Of a stretch of 64,000 bases of DNA, positions 60,778-64,000 are shown piece after piece. Within the stretch, counting starts at the first letter, position 1; each line of letters opens with the position of its first letter. This DNA is from Leptolyngbya sp. Heron Island J (GTDB lineage: Bacteria > Cyanobacteriota > Cyanobacteriia > Phormidesmidales > Phormidesmidaceae): the NCBI RefSeq assembly GCF_000482245.1, contig NZ_AWNH01000112.1, forward strand, positions 62,001-126,000, in the 5' to 3' direction. The notes under the pieces were generated by a model. The model had not been told where the DNA came from. It saw nothing but the letters and a program-made list of their open reading frames with translations, and ran no database searches. A program made the translations under genes and the position numbers.

Positions 60778-62367
60778 CTACAATCCTACTGCTATCCCAT
60801 CACTACGGGGATCACATGCCCCTAGAAGCCAATCATCGCGCACCTGAATCATGTGGGCATGCCCCATGGCTTCAGACCAATCGGCTTCAATTTGCAGCTG
60901 ATGACCCCGCTGTCTGAGGCCATGGCGAATCTCAGGTGATATGCGCCCTTCAAGTGCCAGTCGGGCAGAGGACTGGCCCCAGGTCCGCCCCCAGCGCCAG
61001 CGGGGTAGGTTAATTGCGGTCTGGATGTCTAAACCTAAATCCAGTACACGGGTGAGCAGCGCTACCTGGGTTTGGGGTTGACCTTCGCCGCCCATGGTGC
61101 CAAACACAAGTTGGGGCTGTCCGTGTGCTAGGGCTATGGCTGGGATCAATGTTTGCAGGGGACGTTTGCCCGGAGCCACCCGGTTTACATGGCCAGCCAC
61201 GGTGGAAAATATTGTCCCTCGATTGTTGAGAGCAAAGCCCAGATCAGGAGGCACTACCCCACAGCCATAGTCAAAGTACAAACTCTGGAGCAAGGAAACG
61301 GCATTGCCCTGATGGTCGACGACAGCGGCATAAATCGTGTCTCCTCCCATGGCTGGACCCTGCTGGAACCGGGCCTGTTGCCAATCTATCTGAGGTCGGA
61401 GCTGAGCTGCATAGGCTTTGGAAATCAGCAGCTCAATGGGGATATCGGTAAATGTTGGGTCACCTGCCCAGCGATCGCGATCGCAAAATGCCAGTTTGAT
61501 CGCTTCCACGATCAGGTGGTAATAATCCACCTGAGTCAAACTGGCAATGTCATCGGGCTCGATCAAATTCAGAATTTGTAATACTGTCAGCCCCTGGGTA
61601 TTGGGCGGTAGCTGATAAATGGTGTGACCTCGGTATTCGGTGGTCAGCGGTTCTACCCAGTTAGAGCGATGCTGGGCAAAATCTTCCAGGCGTAAGGGAC
61701 TACCCAGGGGAGCGACGTAGTCAATAATGGTTTGTGCGATCGCACCGCGATAAAAAAACTCCGCCCCATCTACAGCTAGTGTCTTTAGCACCTGAGCCAG
61801 GGCAGGATTTTGGATACTGTCACCTACCTGGGCCGCTGACAGAAAGGTGGCGGCAGCGCCAATATCTTGGGCTAAAAGATCTCGGTCTTTACGGGTCCAC
61901 CGAAACTGTGATGAGGACAGCGCATACCCGGTCTCTGCTAGAGCGATCGCAGGCTGTAGCAGTGAAGCCCACGGTATATGGCCAAACCGTTGATGGGCCT
62001 GCCACCAGGCATCGACGGCACCAGGCACCGTCATGGCGGCAACAGCCCCCCTTTGCGGTAGTTCTGCGCCATTTAGAAGAGTATTGGCGTCTAGATAGGT
62101 CGCGGAACGGCCGGAACCATTCAGTCCATGGACCTGTTGCGTGGACGCATCATAGATTAACCACAGTCCGTCTCCCCCCAGACCGTTCATATGGGGATAG
62201 GTGACCGATAGCGCCGCACATACGGCGATCGCAGCATCAACTGCATTACCGCCCTGTTGCAGGACCTGGTGGCCAGCCTTAGAGGCTGGGGTGTGCGGTG
62301 ATACCACCATGCCGTGCAACGAACGAGCCCGGTCCACCGCAATCGGCTCTTGGGCGGGGTTAATCAT
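60778..62367 (-). CDS. ggt: Gamma-glutamyltransferase-like Ntn hydrolase (529 aa)
   Basis: Glutathione hydrolase/transpeptidase family enzyme made as a self-cleaving precursor. Visible are GVVVSPHTPASKAGHQVLQQGGNAVDAA and GLGGDGLWL. The cleavage site is at Thr344 (GGDTIYAAVVDHQGNAVSL), and the 3' half contains GGEGQPQTQVALLTRVLD. The site reads TIYAAVVD rather than the classical TTHYSVVD, as in the YwrD-like branch, so glutathione may not be the natural substrate. No signal peptide is seen. It starts 12 bp after the response-regulator gene, on the same strand, and is probably cotranscribed. Confidence 0.88.
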   Translation of the reverse strand: MINPAQEPIAVDRARSLHGMVVSPHTPASKAGHQVLQQGGNAVDAAIAVCAALSVTYPHMNGLGGDGLWLIYDASTQQVHGLNGSGRSATYLDANTLLNGAELPQRGAVAAMTVPGAVDAWWQAHQRFGHIPWASLLQPAIALAETGYALSSSQFRWTRKDRDLLAQDIGAAATFLSAAQVGDSIQNPALAQVLKTLAVDGAEFFYRGAIAQTIIDYVAPLGSPLRLEDFAQHRSNWVEPLTTEYRGHTIYQLPPNTQGLTVLQILNLIEPDDIASLTQVDYYHLIVEAIKLAFCDRDRWAGDPTFTDIPIELLISKAYAAQLRPQIDWQQARFQQGPAMGGDTIYAAVVDHQGNAVSLLQSLYFDYGCGVVPPDLGFALNNRGTIFSTVAGHVNRVAPGKRPLQTLIPAIALAHGQPQLVFGTMGGEGQPQTQVALLTRVLDLGLDIQTAINLPRWRWGRTWGQSSARLALEGRISPEIRHGLRQRGHQLQIEADWSEAMGHAHMIQVRDDWLLGACDPRSDGIAVGL

Positions 62368-62379
62368 GATGGCTGGGGT

Positions 62380-63144
62380 TTATCCCAATCGATAGCCGAA
62401 GCCGCGGACGGTCTTTAAATACTTAGGCTTGCTGGGGTCTTCTTCGAGTTTTTCACGCAGCCAGCGAATATGGACATCCACCGTTTTGTTATCCCCCATA
62501 AAGTCATAGCCCCAGACGCGATCAATTATTTGATCCCGGGACCAGACCCGACGTGGCCGCCCCATAAATAGCTCTAAAATCTTGAATTCTTTGGGAGACA
62601 GATTTAATTCCACATCGTTGAGAAAAGCGCGGCACTCATTTGGATGTAGAGTCAGCCCCTCAAACCTCAGGGCAGAACTGTCCTCTGACTTTGACCTGGA
62701 CTGATAACGACGTAGCAGAGCACGGCAGCGGGCGATCAACTCGCGCATGCCAAAGGGTTTGGATAAATAGTCGTCGGCTCCAACTTCTAAGCCCACTACC
62801 CGATCCATTTCGGTGCCCTTAGCACTCAGGATCAAAATGGGAACATCTAATCCCCGATGTCGCACTAACCGGCATAGATCCAGACCGTTCATGCCAGGCA
62901 GCATCAGGTCCAGAATCACCAGGTTAATATCTGGAATGGCATCCTTACTACCATCTGCTGATCCGAGTAATTTCTCTAAGGCGGTTGGTCCATCGGCCGC
63001 CACCACAAGTTCAAAGCCTTCTTCAGCTAAGGCCAGGGCTACCGTCTCGCGAATGAGTTCTTCATCTTCAACGACTAATACCTTACCTAAACCTACCCGT
63101 AGCGAAGACTGAACAGAAGCTAGCCCGCTAGAAACCATGGCCAT
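62380..63144 (-). CDS. OmpR/PhoB-family response regulator (254 aa)
   Basis: A receiver domain (VEDEELIRETVALALAEEGF, phosphoacceptor in VILDLMLPGMNG, YLSKPFG) precedes a winged-helix DNA-binding domain (LSPKEFKILELF, RVWGYDFMGDNKTVDVHIRWLREKLEEDP, TVRGFGYRLG). The C-terminus resembles PhoB/SphR-type regulators. I do not assign it to SphR, RpaB or another named regulator. Two starts are possible, ATG at 63144 and ATG at 63138. A non-conserved extension of about 20 residues precedes the receiver. The histidine kinase partner is not in the window. Confidence 0.92.
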   Translation of the reverse strand: MAMVSSGLASVQSSLRVGLGKVLVVEDEELIRETVALALAEEGFELVVAADGPTALEKLLGSADGSKDAIPDINLVILDLMLPGMNGLDLCRLVRHRGLDVPILILSAKGTEMDRVVGLEVGADDYLSKPFGMRELIARCRALLRRYQSRSKSEDSSALRFEGLTLHPNECRAFLNDVELNLSPKEFKILELFMGRPRRVWSRDQIIDRVWGYDFMGDNKTVDVHIRWLREKLEEDPSKPKYLKTVRGFGYRLG

Positions 63145-63462
63145 ACAATGTCGCCTTAATTACCTCATGGTTGGATTCTATCAGGGATATTGCAACGGAG
63201 AACTTTGTTTAAACAGATCATTTTCCGTAAATTCAACTACATAATTTGCCTCGGTGGGCAAATTCCATGGGCCAATACCCGACATCTCACCCCTCAACAA
63301 ATGGCTAAAAACAGACCTGAGGAGTTAACTAAATTTTTATCTTCTCAAAACTTTCGTAATATTTCTGTTGTCAGTATGGGGCAGTATCCTGACAAATTTT
63401 CATGACAAAGTTGGGTGAGCTGATGACTGGAGCCTGTCTTGAAGGGTCAGCGGCATCCCTGT
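63145..63462. promoter_or_regulatory. Intergenic region between malQ and the response regulator (318 bp)
   Basis: Noncoding, with an 8-bp hairpin (AATTTGCC at 63243-63250 with GGCAAATT at 63257-63264). The promoter of the regulator is expected close to 63145. A plus-strand open frame here (63190-63405) has no supporting features. Confidence 0.4.
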
Positions 63463-64000
63463 CTAAGGCCATTGATGGGTAGCCCGACCGTATAGCTCTG
63501 TGAGCATCGTGAACTGTTGGCAAAGAGTGGGGTTGAGCATGTTCGCATCAAACCGCCACTCCCAGTTGCCCTCGGCTAATCCAGGGGTATTCATACGGGC
63601 TTCGGCCCCTAGCCCTAGCAGATCCTGTAGGGGAATAATGGCCAGGGTCGCCACTGAGGATAGTGCCAGTCGAATCATGGCCCAATGGACGGACTCTAGG
63701 TTAAAACCACCCACAAAGGTGACTAGCCGTTGTTTTTCGTAGTCATTGGCGGTGTTGCTATACCAGCCAACGGTGGTGTCGTTATCGTGGGTGCCGGTGT
63801 AAATGACAAAGTTGCGATCGCAATTAAACGGCAAATACGGATTGCGATGGTCTGAACCAAAGGCAAACTGCAGGATCTTCATGCCTGGAAACTCAAATCG
63901 GTCCCGCAGCGCCTCCACTTCGGGGGTAATGATACCCAGGTCTTCTGCTAAGAATGGCAGCTTACCCAGCACGGCTTCTACCCGTTCAAATAGCGCGACT
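63463..64000 (-). CDS. malQ: 4-alpha-glucanotransferase, C-terminal part (cut by window end)
   Basis: Amylomaltase, GH77, which transfers alpha-1,4-glucan segments in glycogen and maltodextrin metabolism. The visible part runs from VALFERVEAVLGKLPFLAEDLG to the stop. It contains the GH77 motifs AEDLGIITPEVEALRDRFEFPGMKILQFAFG, the catalytic-site aspartate loop THDNDTTVGW, and NTPGLAEGNWEWR. The frame is open through the window edge at 64000, so the 5' two-thirds lies outside. Neighbouring regulation is not visible. Confidence 0.95.
   Translation of the reverse strand, partial: VALFERVEAVLGKLPFLAEDLGIITPEVEALRDRFEFPGMKILQFAFGSDHRNPYLPFNCDRNFVIYTGTHDNDTTVGWYSNTANDYEKQRLVTFVGGFNLESVHWAMIRLALSSVATLAIIPLQDLLGLGAEARMNTPGLAEGNWEWRFDANMLNPTLCQQFTMLTELYGRATHQWP

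Noticed and set aside
63190-63405. 71-codon plus-strand frame
   Set aside because: Irregular composition, no start signal, and it covers a hairpin in an intergenic region.

Overview
The window is chromosomal DNA from a cyanobacterium. The evidence is more than 25 copies of the HIP1 palindrome GCGATCGC, an rbp-rpsU pair, a TamB/Tic236-like protein, a PEP-CTERM protein, cyanobacterial-style hybrid histidine kinases, TIR-WD40 and CHAT proteins, and a MalQ end. The species cannot be named from this stretch. I see no rRNA, tRNA, CRISPR array, transposase or prophage module.

Layout. (1) 0-18.3 kb is an accessory signalling/conflict-type region. On the minus strand lie a lysozyme-like/M15 peptidoglycan hydrolase, a five-TIR membrane CHASE2 protein, an FN3-like/TPR exported protein, a secreted FHA-CHAT putative protease and a three-TIR WD40 protein. 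On the plus strand, divergent from these, lie a SLATT-type membrane protein fused to a GH19-like hydrolase, and an LSDAT/SLOG nucleotide-binding protein. (2) 18.5-28.2 kb is housekeeping: rbp, rpsU, carB, a small Ala-rich lipoprotein, an orphan ABC ATPase, aroE, trpB and an RNase D-like nuclease. (3) 28.3-35.0 kb is a nucleotide-sugar cluster. rfbF and rfbG make CDP-4-keto-6-deoxyglucose, followed by two copies of a cassette holding an RmlC-type epimerase and a COG4091 SAF-domain dehydrogenase. (4) 35.1-43.7 kb is a phosphorelay block: two paralogous DAHL-PAS hybrid histidine kinases and a double-receiver protein ending in a kinase-like domain that has lost its catalytic motifs. (5) 44.0-48.4 kb holds DAHP synthase with a long regulatory leader, ridA, a HugZ-like protein, a TetR regulator and phosphofructokinase. 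(6) 48.8-64 kb holds a PEP-CTERM protein, a UgpC/MalK-type ATPase, a GyrA/ParC subunit, a CheY-like regulator, a TPR protein, TamB, a gamma-glutamyltransferase-like enzyme, an OmpR-family regulator and the 3' end of malQ.

The most striking result is in the roughly 300 bp upstream of the DAHP synthase gene (minus strand). It reads as two ribosome-mediated attenuators in tandem. Each has a short leader ORF packed with aromatic codons (MPYQFFYFWFSQVHQR, then MMHYSWQFTFFFFTPPPGR). In each, the end of the ORF can pair with the 5' arm of a downstream U-tailed terminator (12-bp and 10-bp antiterminators). This would gate the first committed step of aromatic amino-acid synthesis by the supply of charged Phe/Tyr/Trp tRNA, twice in series. 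The second notable block is the 0-18 kb region of TIR arrays, CHAT, CHASE2, SLATT and SLOG domains with peptidoglycan hydrolases, which may be an uncharacterised envelope-sensing or defence system.
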